64,000 nucleotides of DNA from assembly GCF_025574465.1 (NCBI RefSeq), contig NZ_JAOBPP010000021.1, forward strand, positions 1,054,001 through 1,118,000, given 5' to 3'. Below, one piece after another: positions 52,386 to 60,950 of the stretch. Every line of letters starts with the position of its first letter. Position 1 is the first letter of the stretch. The DNA is from Kordiimonas aestuarii (GTDB taxonomy: Bacteria > Pseudomonadota > Alphaproteobacteria > Sphingomonadales > Kordiimonadaceae). The notes below the pieces were generated by a model. The model did no database searches. It had not been told where the DNA came from and saw only the letters and a program-made list of their open reading frames with translations. Position numbers and translations under genes: made by a program.

Positions 52386-53759
52386 ATGTCTCGTCCCGAA
52401 CGGAAAACAAAAGAGTGGCAGGCGCTTGATGTCGCGCACCATCTGCATCCTTTTACCGACCCGAAATATTTTGACACCAAAGGGCCGCTTGTTGTCACGC
52501 AGGCCCAAGGGTCGCATGTCTGGGATTCGGACGGCCGAAAGATCCTTGACGGTATGGCGGGCCTGTGGTGTGTGAATGTCGGCTATGGCCGCCAGGAACT
52601 TATAGAGGCATCGCACAGGCAGATGCAGGAACTGGCCTATTATAACGTCTTTTTCCAGAGCGCGACACCGCCCCAGATTGAACTGTCCCGCGTGCTGGCG
52701 GAGCTGACACCCGGCGGTCTCAATCATTTCTTTTTCACCAATTCCGGGTCCGAGGCAAATGACACCATCATCCGCATGGTGCGTCATTACTGGGAAGTGG
52801 AGGGCAAGCCCTCAAAGCAGATATTCATCGGCCGCACCCTTGGCTATCACGGCAGTACACTGGCAGCCACCAGCCTTGGTGGTATGTCGGCCATGCATGC
52901 GATGGGCAAATCGCTGCTGCCGGGGTTTGACCATATCATGCATCCGCACTGGTATGCGAACGGGGCTGACCTGACGCCGGAGGAGTTTGGTCTCAGGGCC
53001 GCGCGCGCGCTTGAAGACAAGATCCTCGCGCTCGGGGCGGACAATGTGGCCGCTTTTGTGGGGGAGCCGGTACAGGGTGCGGGCGGGGTGATCGACCCAC
53101 CAGCCACCTATTGGCCGGAAGTCCAACGCATCTGCCGCAAATATGACGTGCTGCTGGTGGCTGACGAAGTGATCTGTGGGTTTGGTCGGCTTGGCCACTG
53201 GTTCGGGTCCGAAGCTTACGGTATTGAGCCAGACCTGATGCCCATGGCCAAGGGCCTGTCATCCGGCTACCTGCCCATCGCCGCTGTCGCCTATGGCGAC
53301 CGGGTGCAGCGCGCCATGCAGCGTGGCGGGGTCTTTTCGCACGGGTACACCTATTCCGGGCATCCGGTTTCGTGCGCCGTGGCGCTTGCCAATATCCAGT
53401 TGATCAAAGACGAAGGGTTGATCGACCGCGTGCATGACGACACGGCGCCCTATTTCCGCAAGCGACTGTATGACGCGGTAGCGGACCATCCGCTGGTGGG
53501 GGAAGTACGCGGGGCCGGGCTTCTTGCCGGTATCCAGCTCGTGCAGGACAAGGCCACGCGGGCGTTGTTCCCGGCGGAGGACAATGTGGCGATGAAATGC
53601 CGTGACCATTGTCTGGATGGTGGTCTGATTATGCGCGCGGTTGGCCAGTCCATGGTCGCCAGCCCGCCGCTCATCATCAGCCATGAAGAGATCGACCGCA
53701 TGGCCGCTATCCTGAAGGAAAGTCTGGACCGAACCGCCGCTGAAACAGGGGCCGCGTGA
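52386..53759 (+). CDS. Class III omega-amino acid aminotransferase
   Basis: Protein of 457 residues with the PLP-binding lysine K289 (in PMAKGLSSGYLP), D260 (in LVADEVICGFGR), the cofactor phosphate loop NSGSEAND (119-126) and the omega-transaminase start DGMAGLWCVN. Family members transfer amino groups from beta-alanine, putrescine, 6-aminohexanoate and other primary amines to pyruvate or 2-oxoglutarate. Beside NylC-like and NylB-like hydrolases it would deaminate the released omega- or beta-amino acid; that link is inferred. Confidence 0.9.
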   Translation: MSRPERKTKEWQALDVAHHLHPFTDPKYFDTKGPLVVTQAQGSHVWDSDGRKILDGMAGLWCVNVGYGRQELIEASHRQMQELAYYNVFFQSATPPQIELSRVLAELTPGGLNHFFFTNSGSEANDTIIRMVRHYWEVEGKPSKQIFIGRTLGYHGSTLAATSLGGMSAMHAMGKSLLPGFDHIMHPHWYANGADLTPEEFGLRAARALEDKILALGADNVAAFVGEPVQGAGGVIDPPATYWPEVQRICRKYDVLLVADEVICGFGRLGHWFGSEAYGIEPDLMPMAKGLSSGYLPIAAVAYGDRVQRAMQRGGVFSHGYTYSGHPVSCAVALANIQLIKDEGLIDRVHDDTAPYFRKRLYDAVADHPLVGEVRGAGLLAGIQLVQDKATRALFPAEDNVAMKCRDHCLDGGLIMRAVGQSMVASPPLIISHEEIDRMAAILKESLDRTAAETGAA

Positions 53760-54063
53760 TCGCGGTCCCGGCGGGCGGCGCTGCCTGCCCGTGGGGTGGT
53801 GGGTATTCAGGCTAAGGGGCTTTCGCTCACCAGCCACTGACCTGGCACCTATTTATCCTGCCATGCAGGTGACCGGCAGATCGCATGATTTTTCTATGAT
53901 TGGCTTTACACACCCTGTACGCTAGAAAGCGGTACAGGCCAAATTTCCATACGTCCGTTTAGTGTCCGCTGGGCAAATGTGCCAAACCTCATTTTTTTGC
54001 CATGATGTAGAGGCATTTATCTAATTCTGACTTGATTTTAAGTATTAGATCCAGGGGCTAATC
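53760..54063. other. Intergenic region before opgG
   Basis: About 304 bases. No gene is supported. The AT-rich half (53980-54050) probably contains the opgG promoter; AGGGG, 8 bases before the ATG at 54064, is the ribosome site. Confidence 0.45.
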
Positions 54064-55584
54064 ATGGGTAAACCACTGCCGCAGACCGCCTTCAAGGCAT
54101 GCCTGACAGGCATCCATGCCGTGATGTTTTTATGCGGTGTTACACTGGCCGTCCAGGCCGAGCCAACGGCTTTTTCCCGTCAGGTGGTGCTGGATGAAGC
54201 AAAGAGATTGTCCGAGGACGCTTTCGTGCCGCCAGCCAAGGTGCCGGACGCGTTGCTGGGTCTCGACTATTCGGAATACCGGCGTATCAACTACCGCAAA
54301 AAAGCTGCAATATGGGGCGGCACGCCCACGCGCTTTTCTGTGGAGATGTTTGCACCTGGTAACCTTTATGCCAGCGGGGTTGATATCTCGGTCGTGGAAA
54401 ATGGAAAGGCATTTCCGGCCCCGGTCAATGAAACCTCGTTTGATACGCCAAGGAAGGAAATCTCGGCGCTTCTGGCCAAGGTGGGGCAGCTTGCCGGTTT
54501 TCGCCTGCATTATCCGCTGAACCGCGAAGATTATGAGGACGAGTTTATAGTTTTCCAGGGCGCGAGTTATTTCCGTGCGGTGTCGCGCGGGCAAACCTAT
54601 GGTTTGTCTGCCCGCGGCCTGGCCGTGGATGTGGCGGAACCCACAGGCGAAGAGTTTCCTATCTTTCGCAAATTCTGGATTGAGCGTCCCTCCTCCCATG
54701 CGGATAGTATTGTTGTGCATGCGTTGCTGGACAGCCCGCGGGTATCCGGCGCCTACCGTTTTGGTATTTACCCTGACGACCCGACGCGCATGGATGTGGA
54801 GGCAACATTGTTCCCGCGCGCGCCGCTTAAGCATGTGGGGCTTGGGGCGCTGACCTCGATGTTTTACTTTGGCAGCATTGATCGGTCAGACAGGCCCGAC
54901 TACCGCGAAGCTGTGTATGATTCCACCGGGCTTGCCATACATACCGGCTCGGGCGAGCGGTTGTGGCGGCCGCTTAGCAACCCGAACGACCTGCAGGTCA
55001 GCGCGTTCATGGACAAAAGCCCTAAGGGGTTTGGCCTGATTCTCCGGGACCGCCGCCCGGAGGCGTTTGAAGATCAGGAAGCCGGTTATCATACCCGCCC
55101 ATCCGCATGGGTTGTGCCCCGTGGCGATTGGGGCGAGGGGCATGTACAGCTTGTCGAAATTCCAACACCGTTGGAGACGAATGACAATATTGTCGCCTAT
55201 TGGCGCCCGAAGGCACCGCTTCAGCCGGGCATGCCGTATCAGTTTTCTTATCGCCTGACGTGGCCGAATGACAATCCGTTGCCTGCGGGCTTTGGCCGGG
55301 TGCGCCGCAGTGCCTACGGTCTCAAGCTTGGGACAGAATACCCGCAGATGGTGATCGACTATCGCGGAATGCCAAAAAATGTGCCGATAAAAGAGATAAA
55401 GTTCGATAGAAGTGTCAGCCGGGGCCGCATTGTTGAGGTAGTTGCACAAAGGGTTGATGAGGAACACATGCGGGTATTTCTGACATTTGAGCCGGGCACT
55501 GCCGGGCCGGTGGAAATCAGGATCCAACCCAAATACCAAGGAGCGGCCGTTGGCGAAACCTGGCTTTACCGTTGGACCAGCTGA
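54064..55584 (+). CDS. opgG: Periplasmic glucan biosynthesis protein OpgG/MdoG
   Basis: Protein of 506 residues with a signal peptide ending at AVQAE, then the MdoG fold: LLGLDYSEYRRINYRKKAAIW, FIVFQGASYFRAVSRGQTYGLSARGLAVD and, at the C-terminal part, WVVPRGDWGEGHVQLVEIPT; phrases are given from different places. OpgG acts in the periplasm to complete osmoregulated glucans, probably adding or shaping branches. It is followed, with overlap, by opgH, the usual operon. Confidence 0.93.
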   Translation: MGKPLPQTAFKACLTGIHAVMFLCGVTLAVQAEPTAFSRQVVLDEAKRLSEDAFVPPAKVPDALLGLDYSEYRRINYRKKAAIWGGTPTRFSVEMFAPGNLYASGVDISVVENGKAFPAPVNETSFDTPRKEISALLAKVGQLAGFRLHYPLNREDYEDEFIVFQGASYFRAVSRGQTYGLSARGLAVDVAEPTGEEFPIFRKFWIERPSSHADSIVVHALLDSPRVSGAYRFGIYPDDPTRMDVEATLFPRAPLKHVGLGALTSMFYFGSIDRSDRPDYREAVYDSTGLAIHTGSGERLWRPLSNPNDLQVSAFMDKSPKGFGLILRDRRPEAFEDQEAGYHTRPSAWVVPRGDWGEGHVQLVEIPTPLETNDNIVAYWRPKAPLQPGMPYQFSYRLTWPNDNPLPAGFGRVRRSAYGLKLGTEYPQMVIDYRGMPKNVPIKEIKFDRSVSRGRIVEVVAQRVDEEHMRVFLTFEPGTAGPVEIRIQPKYQGAAVGETWLYRWTS

Positions 55585-57703
55585 GATGGGAGTGGCGCCG
55601 TCTTTGAAGGCCTTGCCCGATGAGAACCGGCTTGAAATGCCGCGTCAGGGCGTGCATGCGCCGAAGTCAAAGGACCGGGGGCGTATGGCGCCTGTGCGCC
55701 TTGTGGGCACGCTGCTTGCCCGGATACTGTTGTTTGGTGGCACGGCGGCTGTGACCGCCTACGGCGTGCGAGAAATGTATGCCGTGATGAGTACCGGCGA
55801 TATCACTTTGTTGCAGTGGCTGTTTCTTATCCTTTTTGCGCTTAACTTCGCTTGGGTCAGTTTTGCGGCCTGTCAGGCGGTGCTTGGTTTTTTGTTGATT
55901 CTCAAGCGCGATATTCTTGGTCGCCGCCATATCCACGAAAATCCCCCAGGTATAAAAACAGCGGTCCTTGCGCCGGTTTATAACGAGGATCCTGCGCGCG
56001 TGGCCGCGGCGATTGAGGCCATGGCGGAAGGGCTGGCCAAAGAGGCACCGGGGCAGTTCTGCTTTTTTATCCTGAGCGACAGCAACAAGCCGCGCGCCTG
56101 GCTTAAGGAGGAGCATGTTTTCCACCAGTTGATCGCGCGCGCGCCTGCTGAGTGCCCGGTTTATTACCGGCACCGGGCGCATAATACGGAGCGCAAGGCC
56201 GGCAATATCTCGGACTGGGTCACCCGCTGGGGCGGTGCCTATGACGCCATGCTTATTCTGGATGCGGACAGCATCATGAGCGCCGAAACAATGGTTGAAA
56301 TGGCGCGCCGCATGGAGGCGGACGAGGGGCTTGGCCTGCTGCAGACCCTGCCGTCCATTGTACTGGCAGAGAGCCTTTATGCCCGCCTGCAGCAATTTGC
56401 CAACCGGGGCTATGGCCTTATTTTCGGCAATGGCCTGTCGGGCTGGCACGGCAACGGCAGCAACTTCTGGGGCCACAATGCGATCATCCGCACCAAGGCG
56501 TTTGCCAGCGCGGCACATCTGCCGATCCTCAAGGGCAAGGCGCCCTTTGGCGGCCATGTGATCAGCCACGATTTCATCGAGGCCGCGCTCCTGCGTCGGG
56601 CAGGATGGGGCGTACGCTTTGATACGGACCTCCAGCACACCTACGAGGAAGCGCCGCCGTCGGTCAGCGACGTTATCACGCGGGACCGTCGCTGGTGCCA
56701 GGGCAACCTGCAGCATATCAAATTCCTGTTCGCCCGCGGGCTGGCGGTGACTACCCGACTGCATATTCTATCGGGCATCATGGCCTATATGAGCGCGCTG
56801 TTCTGGTTTCTGCTGCTGGCGGTCGGTTTGACGCTTGCGGTGCAGGCAAGTTTCACGCGGCCCGAATATTTTGCGCGGCCATCGCTATTCCCCACATGGC
56901 CCGTGTTTGACAGCGTGCGCGCGGTGGAACTGTTCATCCTTTCGATGGGCATCGTGCTTGCGCCCAAGGCGCTTGCATGGGTATCGGCCATCGTCAACCC
57001 GATGCGTTGCCTGCGCTATGGGGGGCCGATCCTCGTGACCCTCAGCGTGCTGACCGAAGTCCTGCTCTCCGCGCTTTATGCGCCGGTGATGATGCTGGCG
57101 CAAAGCCGTATCGTTTGGGAGGTTATCACCGGCGGCGACAGCGGCTGGCAGCCACAGCGCCGGGGTGATGGGTCGATCAGTTTCGCAACTGCACTGAAGG
57201 CGCACAGGTGGCACACCGTCATCGGTGTTGTTGCTGCCATTGTGACCTTTTATCTGCATAAGGATCTCTTTTTGTGGATGCTGCCGGTTACGGGCGGTTT
57301 GATGCTTGCCGCGCCCTTGTCCTGGGTCAGCGGTCGCAGTGATGTGGGGCTTGCCCTGAGAAAAATCGGCCTCCTGCGCACACCGGAAGAAAAGCGCAAA
57401 CCGCCTATTCTGGAAGCCGTGACAGCGCGGCTTGATGGGGAGCACCTGCGCACCGCCAAGTCCCCGCTTGGGGCTTTGGCTGCGGAGGATGACTTTCGCG
57501 CCTGGCACCGTGCGCAACTGATGGAACAGGAAGCCGACGGCGAGTTTGACCCGGACCTTATCCTGGCGGAAGCAAAGCTGGAGCGTGCAAAGACGGTGGC
57601 CGAGTTGGAAGAATGGCTAAACGACCGTGAAGAAATGGCACTTCTGAACAGCCCGGTGCTTGTCGATGCAGTGCCCGAATGGGTGAAAACCCATAACAGG
57701 TAA
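55550..57703 (+). CDS. opgH: Glucan glucosyltransferase OpgH/MdoH
   Basis: Inner-membrane GT2 enzyme of about 717 residues that builds the beta-1,2-glucan backbone from UDP-glucose. Visible are two N-terminal helices, the catalytic domain with PVYNEDPARVAA, DADSIMS and the processive RDRRWCQGN motif, and about five C-terminal helices. The start is chosen as TTG 55550 because AAGGAG lies 6 bases upstream; it would overlap opgG by 35 bases. ATG 55586, two bases after the opgG stop, is the alternative (705 residues). Confidence 0.9.
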   Translation: MAKPGFTVGPAEMGVAPSLKALPDENRLEMPRQGVHAPKSKDRGRMAPVRLVGTLLARILLFGGTAAVTAYGVREMYAVMSTGDITLLQWLFLILFALNFAWVSFAACQAVLGFLLILKRDILGRRHIHENPPGIKTAVLAPVYNEDPARVAAAIEAMAEGLAKEAPGQFCFFILSDSNKPRAWLKEEHVFHQLIARAPAECPVYYRHRAHNTERKAGNISDWVTRWGGAYDAMLILDADSIMSAETMVEMARRMEADEGLGLLQTLPSIVLAESLYARLQQFANRGYGLIFGNGLSGWHGNGSNFWGHNAIIRTKAFASAAHLPILKGKAPFGGHVISHDFIEAALLRRAGWGVRFDTDLQHTYEEAPPSVSDVITRDRRWCQGNLQHIKFLFARGLAVTTRLHILSGIMAYMSALFWFLLLAVGLTLAVQASFTRPEYFARPSLFPTWPVFDSVRAVELFILSMGIVLAPKALAWVSAIVNPMRCLRYGGPILVTLSVLTEVLLSALYAPVMMLAQSRIVWEVITGGDSGWQPQRRGDGSISFATALKAHRWHTVIGVVAAIVTFYLHKDLFLWMLPVTGGLMLAAPLSWVSGRSDVGLALRKIGLLRTPEEKRKPPILEAVTARLDGEHLRTAKSPLGALAAEDDFRAWHRAQLMEQEADGEFDPDLILAEAKLERAKTVAELEEWLNDREEMALLNSPVLVDAVPEWVKTHNR

Positions 57704-57717
57704 AAAACAGTCAGCCA

Positions 57718-57744
57718 CGTCACAGCCCGTCAGGCTGGTTCGTC
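57718..57744 (+). promoter_or_regulatory. Candidate ECF41-type promoter of the ahpD-like/sigma operon
   Basis: CGTCACA (57718-57724), a 16-base spacer and CGTC (57741-57744). The consensus I recall for ECF41 sigma factors is TGTCACA-N16-CGTC, so only the first base differs. It lies 46 bases before the start of the gene pair that encodes an ECF41 sigma, suggesting autoregulation. Confidence 0.6.
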
Positions 57745-57790
57745 TCCTTTTTGAAAACGGTAGTGAAGCCGTACTGAAAAGGAGAGACCG

Positions 57791-58222
57791 ATGTCACAGA
57801 CAGCCCCTGTTAATATCTACCATCATGGCAAAACGATTATTTCAGCTCTCGCCGAAGTGGAAAAGCTGATTGCGGAAACCAACATTGATGAAAGCCTGCG
57901 CCATCTTTTGAAGTTGCGCGCTTCGCAGATGAACGGCTGTGGGTATTGCGTCAAAATGCACACCACCGATGCCCGCAGGCATGGTGAAAGCAACGAAAGG
58001 CTCGACCGCTTGGTTGTCTGGCGCCATGTCAATGATTTCACTGATCGGGAGAAAGCGGCCTTTGCCTATATCGAGGCCCTGACCGAATTGAAGCCGGATG
58101 CCCGGTTTGCGGACCATCGTGCCCGCCTGCGCGAGCATTTCTCGGATGAGGATATCACGGCGTTGACAGCCTTGTCGGCAATGATCAATCTGTGGAACCG
58201 TATCCAGGTTTCACAGCACTGA
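57791..58222 (+). CDS. AhpD/carboxymuconolactone decarboxylase-like protein
   Basis: Protein of 143 residues with the redox motif NGCGYCVKMH (C50, C53, H57) of AhpD-like peroxidase partners. Ribosome site AAGGAG lies 7 bases upstream. It is translated just ahead of an ECF41 sigma factor; this pairing with a CMD/AhpD-type target gene is the hallmark context of that sigma group. Likely role: thiol-based detoxification in the cytoplasm. Confidence 0.9.
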   Translation: MSQTAPVNIYHHGKTIISALAEVEKLIAETNIDESLRHLLKLRASQMNGCGYCVKMHTTDARRHGESNERLDRLVVWRHVNDFTDREKAAFAYIEALTELKPDARFADHRARLREHFSDEDITALTALSAMINLWNRIQVSQH

Positions 58223-58232
58223 TGGAAGCCAG

Positions 58233-59177
58233 ATGAACACGGAGACTATCGAGATTTTTGAACAGCACCGGCCCAGCCTGATGGGGCTGGCCTACCGGGT
58301 TCTGGGCTCGGTGGCGGAAGCCGAAGACGTGGTGCAGGATACCTTGATCGCGTGGCTCGGCACGCGGGATGATGAAATTGAAAACCCGCAGGGCTGGTTG
58401 ACCACCGTGTGCGTGCGCAAGGCGGTGGATGTACTCAAGTCCGCGCGGCATACCCGCACGAGCTATATCGGCGCATGGTTGCCGGAACCGATGCATACCG
58501 AAAATCTCGACGACCCGGAGGCACAATTGTCGCTTTCGGAAAGCGTAACCATGGCGTTCATGCTGGTGCTTGAACGGCTGGCGCCAAAGGAACGCGCGGC
58601 ATTCCTGCTGCATGACGTGTTCGAGATGGACTATGCCGATATTTCGAAAAGTCTGGATGTCAGTGAAAACGCGTGTCGCAAGCTGGTGTCGCGCGCGCGG
58701 GCCAATGTGCAGCGCGAGGAAACCCCGCGTCATGCCCCGCCAGAACGACAGGACGCCTTCGTGGATGCGTTCATGACGGCGGTCAAAACCGGTACGACAG
58801 AGGGGTTGGTGCAATTGTTGGCTGAAGATGTAACATTGCATGCCGACGGGGGTGGCAAGGCCACATCTATCAACCGTAAGCTGGCAGGCAGGCGTGAAGT
58901 GCTTGCCTTTATCACCAGAGTGCTTGGCCGGTACTGGCAGCCCGGTACGGTGAGCGAGCAGGAGCTGAACTCTGGCCGTTCGCTCGTGGTCAGTGCAAAC
59001 GGTGTGGTGGATACCGTTGTCACCTTTGGCTACACCGCGGACCTGACGGTCAACCGCATCTTCATTACCCGCAATCCGGACAAGCTGGCCCGGATTACCG
59101 GTAATGAAACCCCTGATGAAGCCCCCAACGAAGTCCCTGGCGAATCCCCTGATGGAACCCCTGCGGCGATGCATTGA
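58233..59177 (+). CDS. ECF41-group RNA polymerase sigma factor (SigJ-like)
   Basis: Protein of 314 residues: sigma2 (SVAEAEDVVQDTLIAWL), sigma4 (APKERAAFLLHDVFEMDYADISK) and a SnoaL-like C-terminal extension. All three ECF41 group motifs are present: WLPEP (82-86), DGGGK (205-209) and NPDKL (281-285). In this group the extension modulates activity instead of a separate anti-sigma factor. The last 24 residues are a P/E-rich low-complexity tail (TPDEAPNEVPGESPDGTP), which is unusual. It begins 10 bases after the ahpD-like gene. Confidence 0.93.
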   Translation: MNTETIEIFEQHRPSLMGLAYRVLGSVAEAEDVVQDTLIAWLGTRDDEIENPQGWLTTVCVRKAVDVLKSARHTRTSYIGAWLPEPMHTENLDDPEAQLSLSESVTMAFMLVLERLAPKERAAFLLHDVFEMDYADISKSLDVSENACRKLVSRARANVQREETPRHAPPERQDAFVDAFMTAVKTGTTEGLVQLLAEDVTLHADGGGKATSINRKLAGRREVLAFITRVLGRYWQPGTVSEQELNSGRSLVVSANGVVDTVVTFGYTADLTVNRIFITRNPDKLARITGNETPDEAPNEVPGESPDGTPAAMH

Positions 59178-59201
59178 GCCGGGATATACCGAAACCAGGC
59201 A

Positions 59202-59864
59202 TCAGGCGGAACGCCGTGTCCCGCGGACGCCGGTTTTTTCCCGGATGACCTCCGCAATCAGCCTGCCGCCTTCGTCCTGGCTTTGCGCCAGGTGGTCGGC
59301 AACCAGAAGGGCGTCTTTGGGAGGAAAGTCCTGATGCACTTTTGAAATTGCCTCAACGCGGGTGACTTTAATTTCAAAACCTGTGAGGTGGGGAAACAAG
59401 CGGTCTACATAGGCCTCCGGCGCGTCCTCGAGAGTCCATTGCGGGTGCTCGGACAAAGCCTGGTATCGGTGCTCGGGCGGTGCCGCCAGATCACGGATCA
59501 GCGACGCAAAAAACGCTCGTTCCTGCCTGATGCACGCACGGCCCCACATATGTACAGCCGTATAGTCCCATGTCGCCCCGCGGGCACGGTCACCGCGCCA
59601 ATTGGGGGACACATAGGCATGCGGCCCGGAAAACGCCACCAGCATATCGCCGCCATCAAGCTGGGCGCATTGCGGGTTGTTGGCATCCATATGGGCCCGC
59701 AAAGTGCCGGTGCCGTCGCCGTGATCGTCAAAGACAAATGGAAGCCGGGTTACACGTTGGCTCCCGGCTGCGCCGGAGAAGATGTGCGCAAAGGGCGCAT
59801 CTGCCACCAGGCGTGTGATGCAACCCCAGTCATGTTCCACATGTGGCTTCGGGGGATAAGCCAT
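59202..59864 (-). CDS. PaiB-like FMN-binding protein (copy 2)
   Basis: Protein of 220 residues with TRLPFVFDDHGDGTGTLRAHM, FSGPHAYVSPNWR and TWDYTAVHMWGRA, the PaiB/FMN_bind_2 pattern. AAAAGGAG lies 6 bases before the ATG. It is only distantly like the copy at 51464-52204. A 12-base perfect palindrome sits just upstream of the ribosome site, so transcription is probably repressed by a dimeric regulator. Confidence 0.87.
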   Translation of the reverse strand: MAYPPKPHVEHDWGCITRLVADAPFAHIFSGAAGSQRVTRLPFVFDDHGDGTGTLRAHMDANNPQCAQLDGGDMLVAFSGPHAYVSPNWRGDRARGATWDYTAVHMWGRACIRQERAFFASLIRDLAAPPEHRYQALSEHPQWTLEDAPEAYVDRLFPHLTGFEIKVTRVEAISKVHQDFPPKDALLVADHLAQSQDEGGRLIAEVIREKTGVRGTRRSA

Positions 59865-59880
59865 GGTTTCTCCTTTTCAA

Positions 59881-59908
59881 ATAAATATAAAGAAATCTTT
59901 ATATTTAT
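59881..59908 (-). promoter_or_regulatory. 12-base perfect inverted repeat at the PaiB-like gene's start
   Basis: Plus strand ATAAATATAAAG (59881-59892), spacer AAAT, then CTTTATATTTAT (59897-59908). All 12 pairs match. It ends 17 bases before the ATG, overlapping the likely -10/+1 region, so it looks like a repressor operator. Confidence 0.6.
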
Positions 59909-60470
59909 GATGATGGTGATAGCGCAAGCCACCCGAAAAGGCAAGATGCTGTGAAACCTTTCTCCGTCAGACTGTTCAAAAACGAACAGAAACCCTGTCC
60001 GATAATGAACAGTTCATAGATCTCTTGAAATGGAATAAATATTAAGTATTTGATTATAAATGTCTTTGTCATCTGGCACACCGCTTGCTGTTATCAAGGC
60101 AACAAAACAACAATCACAAGAATACAGTGACAGCGCAGGGCATAAGCCCGAACAAATAGATGACCGGCCCAAAAGAGGTACGGCAGCGAGGAGTAGAAAA
60201 ATGGTATTCATCAATGAAGTTATGCCAGCAAGTCCAGCAATCGTCGTGTACGCCAGCTTTGGCGCAACCGAGGCAAAATACAGCCGCCGCCGTGAGCGCC
60301 GCAACAAGACCCGCCGTTAGAAGACGGGCACAGGGGCAAAAACGACACGATAATAACAATAAGACAATAGTGACCTAAAGAGCACTCAGCAGGATAGCAC
60401 TCGGCAGTTTTGCTCACTAAAAAGGCGGTTTACCCTTGTGGTAGCCGCCCTCTTTTTTGGCGCATGCCCC
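59909..60470. other. Intergenic region with two palindromes and a terminator
   Basis: About 560 bases with overlapping weak frames on both strands (60014-60359) but no convincing gene. Two operator-like palindromes are present: CTGTTC-N6-GAACAG (59972-59989) and TGAACAGTTCA (60006-60016). A bidirectional terminator closes the region at 60424-60449. Confidence 0.45.
60424..60449. terminator. Bidirectional rho-independent terminator
   Basis: GGCGGTTTACC (60424-60434) pairs with GGTAGCCGCC (60440-60449) with one mismatch/bulge. It is followed on the plus strand by CTCTTTTTT and, on the minus strand, by a T-run (CTTTTTAG). It would end the PilZ transcript coming from the right. Confidence 0.7.
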
Positions 60471-60812
60471 CTAGCTTGCGAGCGGGTCTGTGCCCAGATC
60501 ATGCGGGCTGTCAGAGACCTTGCCGCCAGCGCCTTCGGCAAATTTCTTCAGCACAAGGTCAGGCCCCGCGAGGATCATGAGGCCAAGGCCCTGCGAGCCC
60601 TGCCACTTGACCACGCTGGCGAACTCGCCGATCTTGTCAATGGTCAGAAGAAGCTCCTCACCCATTTTGATGTCTGCGTCGCAGGTGATCAGCGTGCCCG
60701 CGAGGCTCACGTCCCTGATCTGGCAATCAAATTCCCGATCATCCTCCGTGGTGAGCTTGCCGTGCCATAGCACTGGCAGCCGGTCGTCGCGGCGTTTATC
60801 CTGGTCCGTCAC
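60471..60812 (-). CDS. PilZ domain protein
   Basis: Protein of 113 residues with both cyclic-di-GMP contact motifs: RxxxR (R7-R11 in RRDDR) and D-x-S-x-x-G (D34-S36-G39 in DVSLAG). The rest is a six-stranded barrel plus a short tail. A single-domain PilZ protein would bind c-di-GMP and act on a partner, perhaps in motility or polysaccharide synthesis. It is divergent from the acyltransferase gene. Confidence 0.88.
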   Translation of the reverse strand: MTDQDKRRDDRLPVLWHGKLTTEDDREFDCQIRDVSLAGTLITCDADIKMGEELLLTIDKIGEFASVVKWQGSQGLGLMILAGPDLVLKKFAEGAGGKVSDSPHDLGTDPLAS

Positions 60813-60950
60813 CTTGCATTCCTTCTTTGCGCGCTGGCTTACGGCATTACGCTAACTGATTTTTTTCTTGAGTTAAACCTGTGTAAAGTGGCAATGGCTA
60901 ATCGGGCGCAAACTATTGTCGCCAAAACTACAATGAACGGGAGATATGAA

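Noticed and set aside
60014..60359. Several overlapping 65-97-codon frames on both strands, some with signal-peptide-like stretches
   Set aside because: No ribosome sites, mutually overlapping and no family; base composition looks noncoding.
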